This document shows positions 47,641 through 60,430 of a stretch of DNA of 64,000 nucleotides, one piece after another; position 1 is the first letter of the stretch, and the number at the start of each line of letters is the position of its first letter. Origin of the DNA: Progne subis subis (Eukaryota; Chordata; Aves; Passeriformes; Hirundinidae). The notes under the pieces were generated by a model. It saw only the letters and a list, made by a program, of their open reading frames with translations. It was not told the origin of the DNA and did no database searches. A program made the translations under genes and the position numbers. Location of the stretch: contig JAKJHU010000152.1 in assembly GCA_022316685.1 (NCBI GenBank), positions 434,001 through 498,000 of the forward strand. The letters are read 5' to 3'.

Positions 47641-50600
47641 GGGCCGGCCGATGCACGGGAATCGCTCCGATTCTTGTGCTCGTTGCTTCGCTCCGGGCAC
47701 CGGGTGAGAATGTGGGGAAGGGGACCCGGTCGCGTCGCTTGGGACGCCTTTGGCTGGAGGAGCACCTCGGGCACGGCGTTGGTCGTGTCCACATGGGAGC
47801 CCAGCGAGGAGAACGCCCATTCCCTTCCCCAGCCAAGGTCTTTCCTCCAAGTGCTGCTCAGCCAGGACTGCACGGACACTTGCCAGGCCTCCTGCCTCTG
47901 GCTGGGAGTTTTCCTCAGTTTTTCTCGCTGGCTGCCATTCCTGGACTGCAAATGCTGCAGGGAACACTTAAATCCAAAGGTTTCTACTTTTCTGTGTGTG
48001 TGGATATAGTGCTGCTGACCCAAAAGCTGGCTTGAGACAATCTGTTGCTTTGCGTGTGTGTGTGTGTCTGACATAAACATGAAGCCCTTTGGTTTAAACT
48101 GCCTGGGTGATGCTCTCTGCCTCTGCCTGGTGCTGGTTTTGGTGTGGGCATTGGTGCCCATGTGGCTGCAATGTCCCCCAGCGCGGGCTCTGCCTGCTGG
48201 CAGGTCACAAGCTTGTGGTGGTGTCATTCTGGCAGGAGAAAGCAGAAAAAACTGCTGGGAAGTGGCCATTTCCTGGTGTCTCTGTGCCTTGGCAGTGCCA
48301 TCAGGAGAGTAGGGCAGCCCAAGGAATGTTCCTGCTGAAAGGGAAGCTTTTCCCCCCACGCCACTCCACCCCCTTGGATTTAATCTGCTCAAGAAGGAGC
48401 AGGTTTTGTGTAGGTGAAGCTGTTTCTTGTTTGAAACATAAAACCACAGCACATGCTGGCTGCAGTTGCTCGGCTGGTGAGTTGGAGTCTCATAAAATGC
48501 TGGGAGCAGCGGCACTTTCTCTGAAGGGTGTGAAGAATTTGGGAGAGAGGAAAAAAATCCTTGCTTCTGGAGGGATGTGCTACACTTGGGCCTCCCCCTC
48601 GCCCCCATCCAGAAGTGGGTCTGGCTTTGGTTTTTGATGTTGTGTTGGAACATCTCTTGAGTGCTGCAGACATGTTCTGTGCCAGAATCTGTCCCCAGCT
48701 GCCAGCGATCTGTTGAGGAAAGGCAAACCCCTCCCTGGGCAGCCAACTCTGCTTCTCCCCAGCATTCTGCTTCCTGTGGAATGGATTTGCCTGAGGGAGG
48801 TCAGTGTTCTGCTGGTGGATAGCCTCGTGTCCTTTTCCTGACTGCGTGCTGGGGGGACTCCAGCTGAGAAAGCGGGGAGCAGGCTCTGTGTGGTCACTGC
48901 TGTGCCAGCACAGCCTGTCTGGGCTCTGGCCACCCCTTGAAGTCCAGATAGTGATGTCCAAGAATCCAGCCTGGCCGGGATGAGGCCGTGCAGGAAGCAG
49001 CTGCTCTGTGGCGATCAACTCTCTCACCTCCTGTTTGTGGTTTTCTTACTGTTTTCTGGCTTTTCAGCTTGAAGTTGGAATGTGACAAACTAGCCAGCGA
49101 GAAATCGGAGATGCAGCGTCACTACGTCATGGTAAGGACCGGCCCAGCAGCCGAGAGCAGAGTGTGTGGGTGGCAACACCAGCAGGTGCCTGCGCCTGGG
49201 CTCTGCCTGGCAGGGAGCTCCAGGGCTCTCAGCAGGGCTGGAGTTGGCTTTTTTCTCAAAACGGGGCTGTTTTGTGTTGGCTGCACGCAGGGGGTTGTTG
49301 AAATGCGCGGTGGTGGGGAGTTTTTTGATGGGTGGGTGATTGATTGCTTGTTGGGTCCTTGGCCCGGCTCCCTGTGCCCAAAGGAAGTGACAGCTTTTCC
49401 ACGCTTGAGAAGGTGCTGCAGGGTGCTGCTGTGCAGGTATTTAGAGGCTCTGGGAGGGGTCATGGCCGGTGAGAGACAAAGCAGCGCTCTGAGAAGTCGT
49501 GAAACTGGGAAACCCCACAAGCCAGGTGTGAGTTAGAAGCAGAAATCAGCTTCTGTGCAAGGGCCAAACCCTGAGCACCTTCTGGTGACCCCGCAGCCTT
49601 GCCGAGCCGCGGTGCTGAGTGCTGGCACAGCGTGTGCAAGCCCCAGGGCAGTGCCTGGTAAGGGAGAAATGGTGCCACGTGTGGGCAGCAGGCTTAGCTG
49701 TGGCTTTCCAAGGAGAAACCTGCCAGGAAAGAGCCACGTTCTGGTGAGCAGGGTGAGGGTTTGCCTGACAGGTGATGCCCCTTGTAGCAGAGGGGAGGGA
49801 TGCCAGGCAGGGCCGTGGTCCCTTCCTTTGCTGTCATGGAGTTAATGGGAGGCTGCAATACTGCCCACGAAGGTGAGCTGGTTCCTGCTTGCCAGCTGCT
49901 GCACCTGCCCTGGAAAGAAGAGATGAGATGTAGAAATTAATAGAGCAGCTCTTCAGAGCAGAGTTAAGACTTAAAAAATCAGAAAGAAGAGAGCTATCTG
50001 GCTGCTTCATCTTCCTCTGCTGCCCTTGTGGCCAGACTTTGAGGCTGTGGGGAGCAAGGTGTGCTTGGGGCTGGGGACAAGGAGAAGAGGTCACAGCTTT
50101 CCTGGTGTATTAATGGGCAAACCTGCCCCGTTCTCACTGGTAAACAATTGCTTCCTACGCCTCACAGTCTGCACAGAAACCCTCATCTCCAGCAGTGGCC
50201 AAGATAATTTTTTTTTTTTTTTCCCCCTTAATGCTGGCAGTCACCAGAATTGATTCAGGTTGCTGTCAGCAGCAGAGGGGAAGGGCTGTTACTCGTGGCG
50301 CAGCGCTGGAGGCTCTGCAGGCGCAGCAGCTCCTGCCTTGTCTGCATGGCTGAGCCGGAGCTGCTGCCGCTCCCCGTCACGGGGAGCCAAGAGGAGGGCT
50401 CCTGTGAATGTGCAAAGCTGCTACAGCTGCTCTGATTTTTGAATAAGTCACAATTGGCAGCTTGGGGGACGGGCTCCCGCTTCCTGCTCGGTCTTCAGAA
50501 TGCAAAGAAGCCTCGAGAGCCCGCAGCAGGCTGAGATCATTCCGATACCGAGCCGGGCGCTTCATTGCCTTGTGGCGTCGGTACCAGGATGCCAGTGATC

Positions 50601-53600
50601 TTCAATTAAATGAGCACAGATGTGGATTGTTCTTTTCCCTTTGGAAGAATCAGGATTGCAGCCTGCAGGCTGCAGGGGGAGGTTTCTAAACTCTCAAAAC
50701 ATCAGCCTTATAACAGCTTCTTCCAGGGGTCAGGAATTAGCTGCTCCTGCCAATAGATTGTCTGTAGCTGCCTGTTGCTGCTGTGCAGGGGTTTTCTGGG
50801 TGGATTGTTTTTGTGTGTGGAGGGGGGAGGTTTCCACATGGCTCCTTCCTAAACAGCTGGAGCTGTGTGCAGCTGGATGTGTTACTTGCTAGACAAGTCC
50901 AGTTGTGATCTCTCCCATTTGCTGCTGAAGCAGTCCTGTGGGCTGTAGGAGACTGACCAGGCAGAGCTCCCAGAGCCAGGCTGCTTCTCCTGGCTGTGCT
51001 TAGGGAAGTCTGGAGCCCTGAGCCTTTTTCCAGGTTTGACACAGCATCACTCACTCCCTCCTCGGTGCAGACTGTGGAAAGGTGTCTGTGAGGGGGGTCC
51101 TGGGGGCAAATGTCCAGCTCTGGAGCAGGGAGCACCTGGAGGGGGTCTCACCTCTGTGCTTGCCTCCTGCTGCCTTTGTTTCCTGGGGCTTGCCTCTGCT
51201 CTCCTGCCTTGCCCAGCCTTTGTAGAAAACCCTGCCAGGATTGCAGTGGTGGTTCCCAGCACTTACCTGGCAGGGACTTGACTTACAATTTGTTTTGTTC
51301 TCTTCTCTGCAGTACTATGAGATGTCCTACGGGCTGAATATTGAAATGCACAAACAGGTAGGGGGAAAAGCATCTCCAAGTGCTGTAATTCCTGGGGAAG
51401 GTGCACTGTCTGCTCTGCCTTGCCCTCTGTCACTTCAGCTGCGTTTCAGGAACTAGAAATGCCATCAGCCTGTAAAATGTCAGAGCTGCCTTTGAAATGC
51501 AGGTACCCCCACCTCTCAGGATCACAGTGCTGGCCTCTGGGCTCCCATCCCAGGCTCTGGGCACCCTGTGGTTCTCTCCAGGGCCTGAACAGGTATTTGA
51601 GCACCAGGAAGGGTCTGGAGCTGCGGCTTGGACACTCTGTGGCAGCCTGGATGAGTTTGCTCGTTACCCTCACTGGTGGTTAAGTTGTTAATTATCCCCA
51701 GTGACTAATTACCTGTGGTGTTAACAACATGAGCCTCCTCTGAGCCTGTCTCTATCTGGCTCCAGCTCCAGTCACAAAGTCGGCTGCATGTCGTGGCTCA
51801 GTTTTAAGCCTCTTAGCACAGTTCTGTTCCTCACAAAGGCACTTGGTGCTTCTGATCCCATTGCCCTTGTTGCTAAGCCCATGAGACTGGCTTCCCTGGG
51901 AAAACCTGGATCTTGTCGAAGAATCTGAGCCACAAATCCTCACTGCTGTCCCACCCTCATCTGCGGTGCTGTTGGGGTCCCCTCAGCTGGTGTTGGTGTG
52001 TGCCTGTACCCTTTGGCTCTGGATTTCTTTTGACCCTTTTGGAAAGGGATTTGCAAAGCAGCTTCACTATTTGGCAGGAGAGAAGCATTTAACACCCCAG
52101 GATTTGCCACTGCTGCTGTGAGGGCAGTGAGGAAGCTGCCCAGCCCCTCTGGTCTCCCCCAGTAGCCCCAGTCCAGCAGCTCAGCTGGGGAGGGGGAGCC
52201 TGAGGGGGCAGAGCAGCCGTGTGTATGTCTGTGTCCACATGGCAAATGAAACTGAGCACATCCCCACAGCAGTAACTTTGCTCTCTGGTTGCTCCCAGTT
52301 TGTTAAATGAAATGTCGGGGACCTGGAGAGGAAGAGGAAAAATGAAACTTTGCTCTTGCAGTCAGCAGAAACTTTCATTTAACCCTGCAGGGAGGAGCCT
52401 CGGGGGGTGAGGTGATCCCCATGGTGGCAGGGGGCTGCCAGGAGAATGGATTTTCTCAGAGCCATTTGGGGACTCAGGCCTGGCCAGGGGAGGGGGAAGG
52501 TGGGGCAGCTGATGCTGTGGGTGCTCAGTCCCGAGCTGCCTGACTTCTCCTCTCTGTTTCTCCCACCTTTCAGGCTGAAATTGTCAAGAGGCTAAATGGG
52601 ATTTGTGCACAGGTTCTGCCCTACCTTTCACAAGAGGTGAGTCCCCCAGCTTGGGGCGTGGAGGCCGCTGTCCCTCTGCAGCCAGCGAGGTGTCACAGCC
52701 CTCCAGCACAGGCAGCTGCCCACCCTGGGGGCTGGGAAACCTTTGCTCTCAGCCCTTCAGGGCACTGTTGGCTCCTGGAGCACTGTGTGGTGGGTAAGGT
52801 GTCCCTCCATCCCTTTTGTGGCAGCTGGGGACAAAGCTGGTCCTGCTCTCTGCTGCCCGTGGCTCCTGAGCCCCCAGCCACGTCCGCACTGGGAGCTTTG
52901 GGTGCTAATCGAGGGAGAAGGACGCTTAAAAAAATACCTCCATATGGCTCCTCTTGGAGATCTGGTTCCTCTGCCTCATTAATTAATGCAGCTGATGGGC
53001 TCCTCCCACTCCCCTGAGAAATTAATTGGAGGAGGGGGTTCTCGGGAGTTGCTGTCTGAGGTGAGGGGAAGATTAAGCGCTTCTAGAGCCGTATTTTCTG
53101 TCTCCCCATGGAGGCTGAGCTCTGAGCAGTTCTCCTGGCCCCTTGGGGTTTCTTGCTTGGGGTCAGTGCTGGGCTTGGCGCACAGGTTCTGTTTTTCCCA
53201 CCCACCTGTTCTTAGGACGGACAAAGTCGCTTGCTGATCAGATCAGAGCTGCCTAATAACTAAGCCCCAGCTAAATCTTTTGCATCTTAATGCAATCCTT
53301 AACCCTGTCCTGCTGCCAGCATGAAAAGAAAAATCCCCTTGCTGAAGTGCAGCGGACAGGCCTGGTGTTTCAGAGATGCTGTGCTCTGCCAGGAGCAAGT
53401 ACAATTCTCCTTTATTTTTGTTCAAGTATGTGATACATCCATTTTTTCTGCCTGTGTTTGGAACACCCACCTGCTGCTGCAGTTGGTATCCAGGATGTGT
53501 CCCAAGGAGTTTCCCAAGAGCTTCTGCTTTTAGGGTTTGTTTTGTTTGTTAGAGGGTCTGTGTAGGTGAAGGGTGGCAGGATCAGAGACACTGCTCGCCT

Positions 53601-54784
53601 TGGAGCCTTCTGGCCAAGGATCTCTGGGTATGCGGAGAGCAGGATGAGGGTGGGAGTAAGAGGAGACCTGCTGAACCCTCTGGTGAGGAGATGGATGAGA
53701 CAAACATCCTTCCTTCCCTGTTCCTTGCTGCCCTAGGCTTGGTGTGAGGCCCTTGTCTCGGGTGAATTGTGTGCAGGTGTCTCCAGCTGTGGGGTATCCA
53801 GCCTGATGGTGTGGACTGGGTCCCTGTTCTGCCTCCCTGTGGCACTAGAAGTGACCCCAAATTCCTCTGTTTTCTCCATGCCAGCATCAGCAGCAAGTCT
53901 TGGGAGCCATTGAGCGAGCTAAGCAGGTCACGGCGCCAGAACTGAACTCCATCATCCGTGTACGTGATGCATGTTTAGCGTGGGTTGGGAGGGCTGGGAA
54001 TCCACAGAGCTGGGCTGGGGGTTTGTGACCTGGGGACATCAGGGGACCCCTGCACTGGTGCTGAGGCTGCAGCAGGATGAGGCTGCAAGGCTGTGCTGGC
54101 ACAGGGCTGGTCCCACCCAGGCTCGCTGTGATGTTTGCAGGGATCCCTGCTCTGTCTCAGCAGGGTGCAAGGAGAGGAGCTGTGGTTTTGAGCAGGAACC
54201 ACAGTAGGCGCTCGGCATGAAAACACCATCTGCTCTTGGTCAAAGTTGTGAGTGAGGGCTTTAACTGCGGCCTTGGGCCATGCCAGAGCCTGAGTCCAGG
54301 TGTCCTGCGGGGCAGAGGCTGTGTGTCCTGCTGGGGACACACTGTTGAGTCTTCTCTCGAGGTTCTCACAGCAGCAGGGCTCCAGAACCTCTTTTCCCAC
54401 CCATCCCTGGGGCTGCAATGCTCCCAAGCTCCCCGAGGTCCCTGGTTTAACCCTGACTGCTGGCACCCTCTGGCCACTCCAGGCCCTTGGTTTGGCATCC
54501 CAGTGCACTCAAAATGACAACAGCCCCGTTCTGTCTCTGTGTCCGTCCATCGTTCCCTACAGCAGCAGCTTCAAGCTCACCAGCTGTCGCAGCTCCAAGC
54601 CCTCGCTCTGCCTCTGACCCCGCTCCCCGTGGGGCTGCAGCCCCCGTCGCTCCCCGCCGTCAGCGCCGGCACCGGGCTCCTGTCGCTCTCGGCCCTGGGC
54701 TCGCAGGCTCACCTCTCCAAGGAGGACAAGAACGGCCACGACGGGGATGCCCACCAAGATGACGACGGGGAGAAATCGGATTAG
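47151..54784 (+). CDS. TLE5: TLE family member 5 (AES, Groucho-related short form), complete
   Basis: A 197-aa nuclear protein that oligomerises with full-length Groucho/TLE corepressors through its Q domain and dampens their action; it lacks the WD40 propeller. Exons: 47151-47177, 47506-47603, 49068-49131, 51313-51357, 52574-52636, 53885-53959, 54563-54784. All splice sites are GT/AG. The protein begins MMFPQSRHSGSSHLPQQ. The Q domain (about 20-130) has [50 protein letters not shown] and AEIVKRLNGICAQVLPYLSQ. The Gly/Pro-rich tail ends in an acidic DDDGEKSD. Length equals the human protein. The first of two tandem ATGs (47,151, 47,154) was chosen by homology. Introns 2 and 3 (about 1.5 and 2.2 kb) show no other gene. 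Confidence 0.98.
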
Positions 54785-55762
54785 AGCGCCTGGGGGGCCG
54801 GGGGAAGGGGGCTGTCTGGGGGAGGGAAGGGGCGGGTCAGTGCAAAATGCAGTCTTTCTCTCTCTCTGTCTCTCTCTCTCTCTCTGCTCGCTGTGCAGCA
54901 GGGCCGCGGTGACCTGTGCTCGGTGGCAGCTTGCCGGGCCCGTCCCCACGGATGGGTGGCAGGGCCTGGGGGGTGTCCCCAGCGCCGTCACCGGCTGCCG
55001 CACAGCGACGCAAAAAGCGCTGTAGCATTTACCCGTGTGGCCAATCGTGCTCTCCCTGTGCCCGGCCTGCCTTCCCTCTCCTTCCTCCCTGAGTCTGGCT
55101 TGGGCCGCTCCGGGGCCGCTTTGTCCCCTGGCTGTCCCAGCTCCTCGGTGCCACCTGGCCCCTCCCTCCACCTGCTGCTCCGCCCTCGGTATTTAAAGAT
55201 TGCCCCTCGATCCTAACGGTTCTGCACAACCCCCTGCTAGGATCCCCGGCCCGGAACAATCTCCTCCCTTCCCCAGGCGCTCTTGGTCTCGTCGCATCGC
55301 CCTGGCCCCGTGTCCCCCGCGCCCCTCCTGCACTAATAATACCAGGCCGGCGCCTCGCTGTTCTGCATGTCCCTGTTCTCAACCGGCTCTGGCTGCCAGG
55401 GGCTTCACCCTGGGCTGGAGGGGGAGCCTGTGCCACCTTCCCCCCCCTCAGCACAGCATCCGGGGGTCCAGGTGGTTGGGCAGAGGGGGCAGGCAGACCG
55501 AGAGCCTTCCCCGGCCTCCCCCTCCCCGTGCCCCTGCCCTGTGTAGAGGATACAGCAGCTTTCTCTGTTCTTATCTCCGTGCGCTAGCGTGTCTTCTTAA
55601 AAAACAAAAATGGAAAAAAAAAATAATAAATAATAATCTGGTGTTTGTATATAGTTCTTTAGAAAGATCTTGTTTTGCTTTTTGTGTTTAATCACTTGAC
55701 CTATAATAAGAGGAACTGAAAATGCTGTATCAAGGACGTACAAGCTGTGCCTTTCAAATAAA
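54785..55762 (+). other. TLE5: TLE5 3' UTR with AATAAA at 55,757-55,762
   Basis: The sequence after the TLE5 stop includes a TCTC-rich stretch (54,856-54,884), an AT-rich block with several TAATAA repeats near 55,620, and a clear poly(A) signal at 55,757-55,762 followed by a GT-rich region. This gives a UTR of about 1 kb. Confidence 0.75.
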
Positions 55763-58700
55763 GAAATAAGAAGGTTGGTTAAAACCGTGACTTGCTGCCG
55801 CTTTCTTGCTGCTTTTGGGGTGACTTTAAAATACTTCTGTCCTTCCAGATGGGAGAATCAGGGGAGAACAGGGAGTTTTCCTGGTTCACTGGTGCTGTGG
55901 GAGGTGTCTGGAGGTGCAGCCTTCCTTCCTTCAGGTGGTAGCATATCCCAGACTATTCCTTTCTTGTTGGACGTGCTGCTCTCCCTCTCTGGAGGTTTCT
56001 CTGGGAGCCAGGACCAGCAGGGTTAACATTCCCACCTCTGGCTCTGGCTTCTCTCCCACTCTTGTAGGGGCTGGGGGAATGGGGCCACATCCCTGTGGCC
56101 TTTGTGGCTCTGGGCCTCCCCTGCAGAGGTGGGAGCTGTGCCACAGCTGAAATCTGCTGGAATCAGGGCCTGGAGGATGCCTGCGCAAAGCCACAATGAA
56201 CGAGCTCAAGGTGAAAGTGGTGGGTGGTGGAAAGGGAGTGGGGACTCTCCAGAAGAAAAGCAAGGAGCGAAGCACCCCCGAGGTCTATCGGCTCTGTGCT
56301 GGTTTGGTAACACGTGTGGAGGTCCCTGGGGCTGCCACAGGTCTGCTCTCTCTGTGCATAATTTCATTTCTCCTGTGGGCACAGAGGATAAGCTACTTCA
56401 GTGGCTCTCAGGCCCCTCTGGAAAATCCGGCCTGCCTTGCCCTGGGGCTGAGATTGCTGTAATGGAATTGGCTCTCGATAATTAGAGCTGTCCTCTGGCT
56501 TCAGAGCCTGCTCCGCCCTGATAGCATCTTCTCCTCGGTATCTCTTAGGCCAGTTGGAGTGGGAAAATTTCCTTCCTCTGGGGAGGAAGCCGTGCTGGGG
56601 GAGTCCTGGTGCACCCAGGTGCGGAGGGGCTGGTGGGTTACAGCCCAGAGTTTGACAGCGCTCCTGTTATCTGCCTGCTCAGCCTGATCCGGGCTGGGCA
56701 CGGCTGGGGCAGGGTGCCCAGTGCAGGGGCACGGCTGTGCTGGTGCTCACTGAACTCTGCCTGGTGGCTCAGGCTCTGCAGGGAGGTCTCTGCCCTGTCC
56801 CCTCCCAAACCAAGCTGCTCCCCGGGGCAGATCCGGAGTGCAGAGCCCGTGGGGAGAGCACAGCTGAGCCCAGAGCCCTTGGGGGGCTGCAGCACCGGGC
56901 AGTCCCATCCAACCCCTGGAACGCTGCTCACCCCACCCTGCGGTCCTGCAGCTGCTCTGGGCTCTCTGCTGACATCCAGCAGGTCCCCGATGTGAAAAGC
57001 CAGCCCGGGGCATTGCTGGAGCCATCCCTGCCCTGGCAGTGCCCCAGAACCCACGGGGAGCTTCCCCAGGGCTCTCACCTCCAGATCACCGGCTCAGATT
57101 CAGCCCGGGGGTTGAGGGGGTGTTACTCCTGATGGATATGCAAGGGAGGAGGGTTTAGGAGAAATTGTTCGGGGCTGCTTTCAGGAACAGAGGTCCCCCT
57201 TGTTGGAGCTAATCAGCGGCCTCGGTTCAGTGGGCAAGGAGGTTGGACAAACCACGAGGCCGCTGGGGCTGGGGAGCTGCTCTGCACTGGGCTGTGGGGA
57301 TCTCCTTGCTCCCTGTGGGAGAATAACCCTCTGTTAAAGTACAAAGAGAGAACTTCTGCCCTCTCCCAACCCCCTGCACCTTCCAGCAGATGCTGAGCTG
57401 AACCTTGTGCTCCGCTCCTGCTTCCCATGAAGTTCCATTCCCAAAGCATTTCTCTGCAGGTTGGGGGGTACCCTGATATCCCATCCTACCGAGGAGCAGT
57501 GTTGCTCCCCGTGCTTCCAAGCTTGGGTCTGTTTGCCACCTTCCAAAGGGAATCATTTCATAGGGCACCTTCCCAGATTCGGGCTCGAATCTTAACTGCA
57601 CGACAAGGTCTGCAAATCTAACCCACACCAACAGCAAAGGGTTAAAAATACCTCCCTCGTGACTCTCCCGGTAGCTGCAGACTTGAGGAAACAGCTTCCC
57701 TCCTTCCAAACAGGCCTTGTAACCTCTCAGAAGGCAGGAGCCCCTCTCGGGCCCTGCAGAACACAGCTCAGCACTTGCAAGGACACAGCTGACAAGGGGC
57801 CCCCAAAGCTGCTCAGGGGTGATTTGAGACTGGCCCCTGGCAGAGAAGCTCTTTCTCCTCGTGTTCCAGAGGTCGAGGTGCCAGACTGGGACAGGGATAC
57901 AGGTTGATGGTCTGAGAACCAGCTCTGATCCTCAGGATCCTCGGAAAAACTCAGCAGAGCCCTGACCCATAAAGGGTGGGAAGAGAGAGATCCAGGGACA
58001 GCCACTGGCCTGGTGCCCACAGAGGCTGTGCTGGACACAGGGGGCAGGGGCAGGACCCCACCTGGCAGTGTGCCCCACGTCCTGACCACCGAGCAGCACA
58101 GCACTGACCCAGGCTTGACATGGATTCCTTCTCACAGGCTGCCAGGGTTTTGACAAAACTCTGCTGTCACTCACTTCCTCCCTTCCACCTGCCTGTCCCC
58201 GGAGGGTCAAACCCCAGCCTCCTCCTCCTCCATGCAGCGAGCAGCCGGCAGTTTTTCAGCGTTTGGGTCCATCCCCTTCGTTCCATCCCGCAGGACAGAA
58301 GCCCCAGGCTCTCATTCCCTGCGGGAATCGCAGTCGCCTCTGCCACATCCCCCTGCTGCTCCCACCCTCCTCATTTTACAGCACAGCCCAGCCTGAAACA
58401 ATGGCACAGCCTGCGTGCCAGGGATGGCGGTGGAGCACGGCTTCCTTCCCAACTCACCGCTAATGCAGGAATGCCGAGCTCTTCCTGGCTGCAGCGAGCG
58501 CCAGATAAAAGCTAAAGGAGGCATCAATAATTAAAAACCACTCAGAGCTGGTAAGTGCAAACAGGAGCCAACACACGGATCGAAGGCAGAGACCAGAGTC
58601 TGTCAGCTGCTGCTGGGTTGCTCTGAGGGCTCCCAGTGCTCTCTTGCAGTCCCTGGAACCAGGGACACCTGGAGGATGTCCCCAAGGGCTCTGGGGACGT

Positions 58701-60430
58701 GTGGCTTTGGAGAGTGGACAACAGCACTGCAGGTTCGGGGATGGGGAGCTGCAGTCTGGCCCTGGAAGTGTAGCTCAGGGAACTGGGGAACCTTGATTTC
58801 CAGCACAGCTTTGGCTTAGATCTCACTGGTTTGCTGCCAGATCCTTCCCTCAGTTCCCCTTCCCATCTCATGCTCATTCCAGGACCGACTCCAGCCAGGA
58901 TGAGGTCCCTGTTTGTGCCAGCTACCCTGGGAAATTCACATTGTCTGAGGGTGCCAGGAGCTACTCTCTGCTGAGTTCATGCCTCCTCGTTCGAGTAGGC
59001 AAACGAGCAGCTGAAAATAGGATGGTTTGGTGAGCCACAGCCACCCTCAGTGTTTCTGCAAAACGTGGTGGGCTCTGCCCTCGACCATCCACTCTGGAGA
59101 TGTGCTGGGCACAGGAGGCTGCGTGTGGGAACAACCAGACCCATGGCACGGAGCAGGACAGAGCTGGGGCTGCCCTCCCTGCCCCGTGTTCTCCCGTCCC
59201 AGGCTGGCGTCGAGGGAAGGAGCTGAAAGGTAAAATCCCTGGGGTAATTCCAGCAGCAGCAACCTCTTTTGCTGGGATCCAGTTTCAAATGGAGCTCCTG
59301 TTTGTCCCAAAGCCTGGCTTGGTTTGATTTCTCTGCTGCTGATAAACAAAGGGCTGTTCAGAGAGCATTTGCCTCTTGATCCCAGCATGGATTTCAAACG
59401 CCCTCACCCTTTGGGGCTCTTCCAGGCGCTGCCACCACCAGGCACCAGCGTGTGGCTGCTGCAGGGGGTGGCTGAGTGGTGACAACCAGGTCCCCACGCC
59501 CAGGGCAGCAGCAGGACCATCTCCTCTTGCTGCTGGACGTGCCAAGGGTTAACTGCGGTTGTTTTCTCCCATCCAAACACAAATTAATCTCTGGGTTACA
59601 GGCTGCGCTGCTCCAGGGCTCATGTCAGTCACTGATGGAGGCTGATCAGGACACGTGTGACACCCGTCACTCGGGAGCTGCCTGCTCCGGGTTTACCCGT
59701 GTCACTCTCCCGAGACAGGAGAACGCAGAGACCGCCGAAGGAAAACTGGCAGCTTTCGGAAAGGAGTTTTGGAAAATGCTGCAAAACATCTCCTCGGTCT
59801 ATCCTTCCCTTGAAACACGAGCTGAAATGTTTCCAGCCTTTGAAAATACACTTTCCTTAAAAAAAAAATCAACTCTCCCAATAAGGCAACACACACACAA
59901 AAGGAAAAAAAAAAACCAAAAAACAAACCTTTAAAACTTTACATTTGGATTGAAATATGCAGATATATGATGTACACAGAGAAAATCTATGTGCCTGCAC
60001 AGAAGCGTTTTGGAGGGTTTGGAGCAGGTGTCCATCACTGCCTGCATCAGTGGATTTGCCCAGCGAACACCTGTGGCCAGGGAAAGGTAAAGGGGCAAGT
60101 GCTGGGGCTGGGTTGGCTCCTTGCTTGGCACTGGCAGGGTCTGGGGCCAGCCTGGCCGCTGCCGGGTGAGGGAGGAGAGGCAGGGACAGCCGGGGATGGG
60201 TGGTGATGGCACGGGGCAAGAACAGGAGAGCCTCCAGCGCCCAGCACCTTGTCCCTGCCCCGGCCGCTGCCAGCATGCAGCACGTAAATAACGCAATGAA
60301 TAAAATATTAGGCTGAAATGTGAGGCATTAAATATTTAACCTTGTGCCTGCCTGTGCAGTGCCCAGGTACAGCTGGGTCCTGCAATATTTAAAGGTTGCT
60401 CCTCACTCGCTTTTATCACCCCTGAGTGCG
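55763..60430. other. Intergenic between TLE5 and TLE2, no gene recognised
   Basis: No splice-linked coding exons, RNA genes or clear mobile elements were found. Short A-rich patches lie at 59,860-59,930. Confidence 0.5.

Noticed and set aside
46385..47967. Large Pro/Arg/Ala-rich frames on both strands around the TLE5 promoter
   Set aside because: Base-composition artefacts of a CpG island. Only the upstream frame ending at the TLE5 ATG was kept, as an observation rather than a gene.
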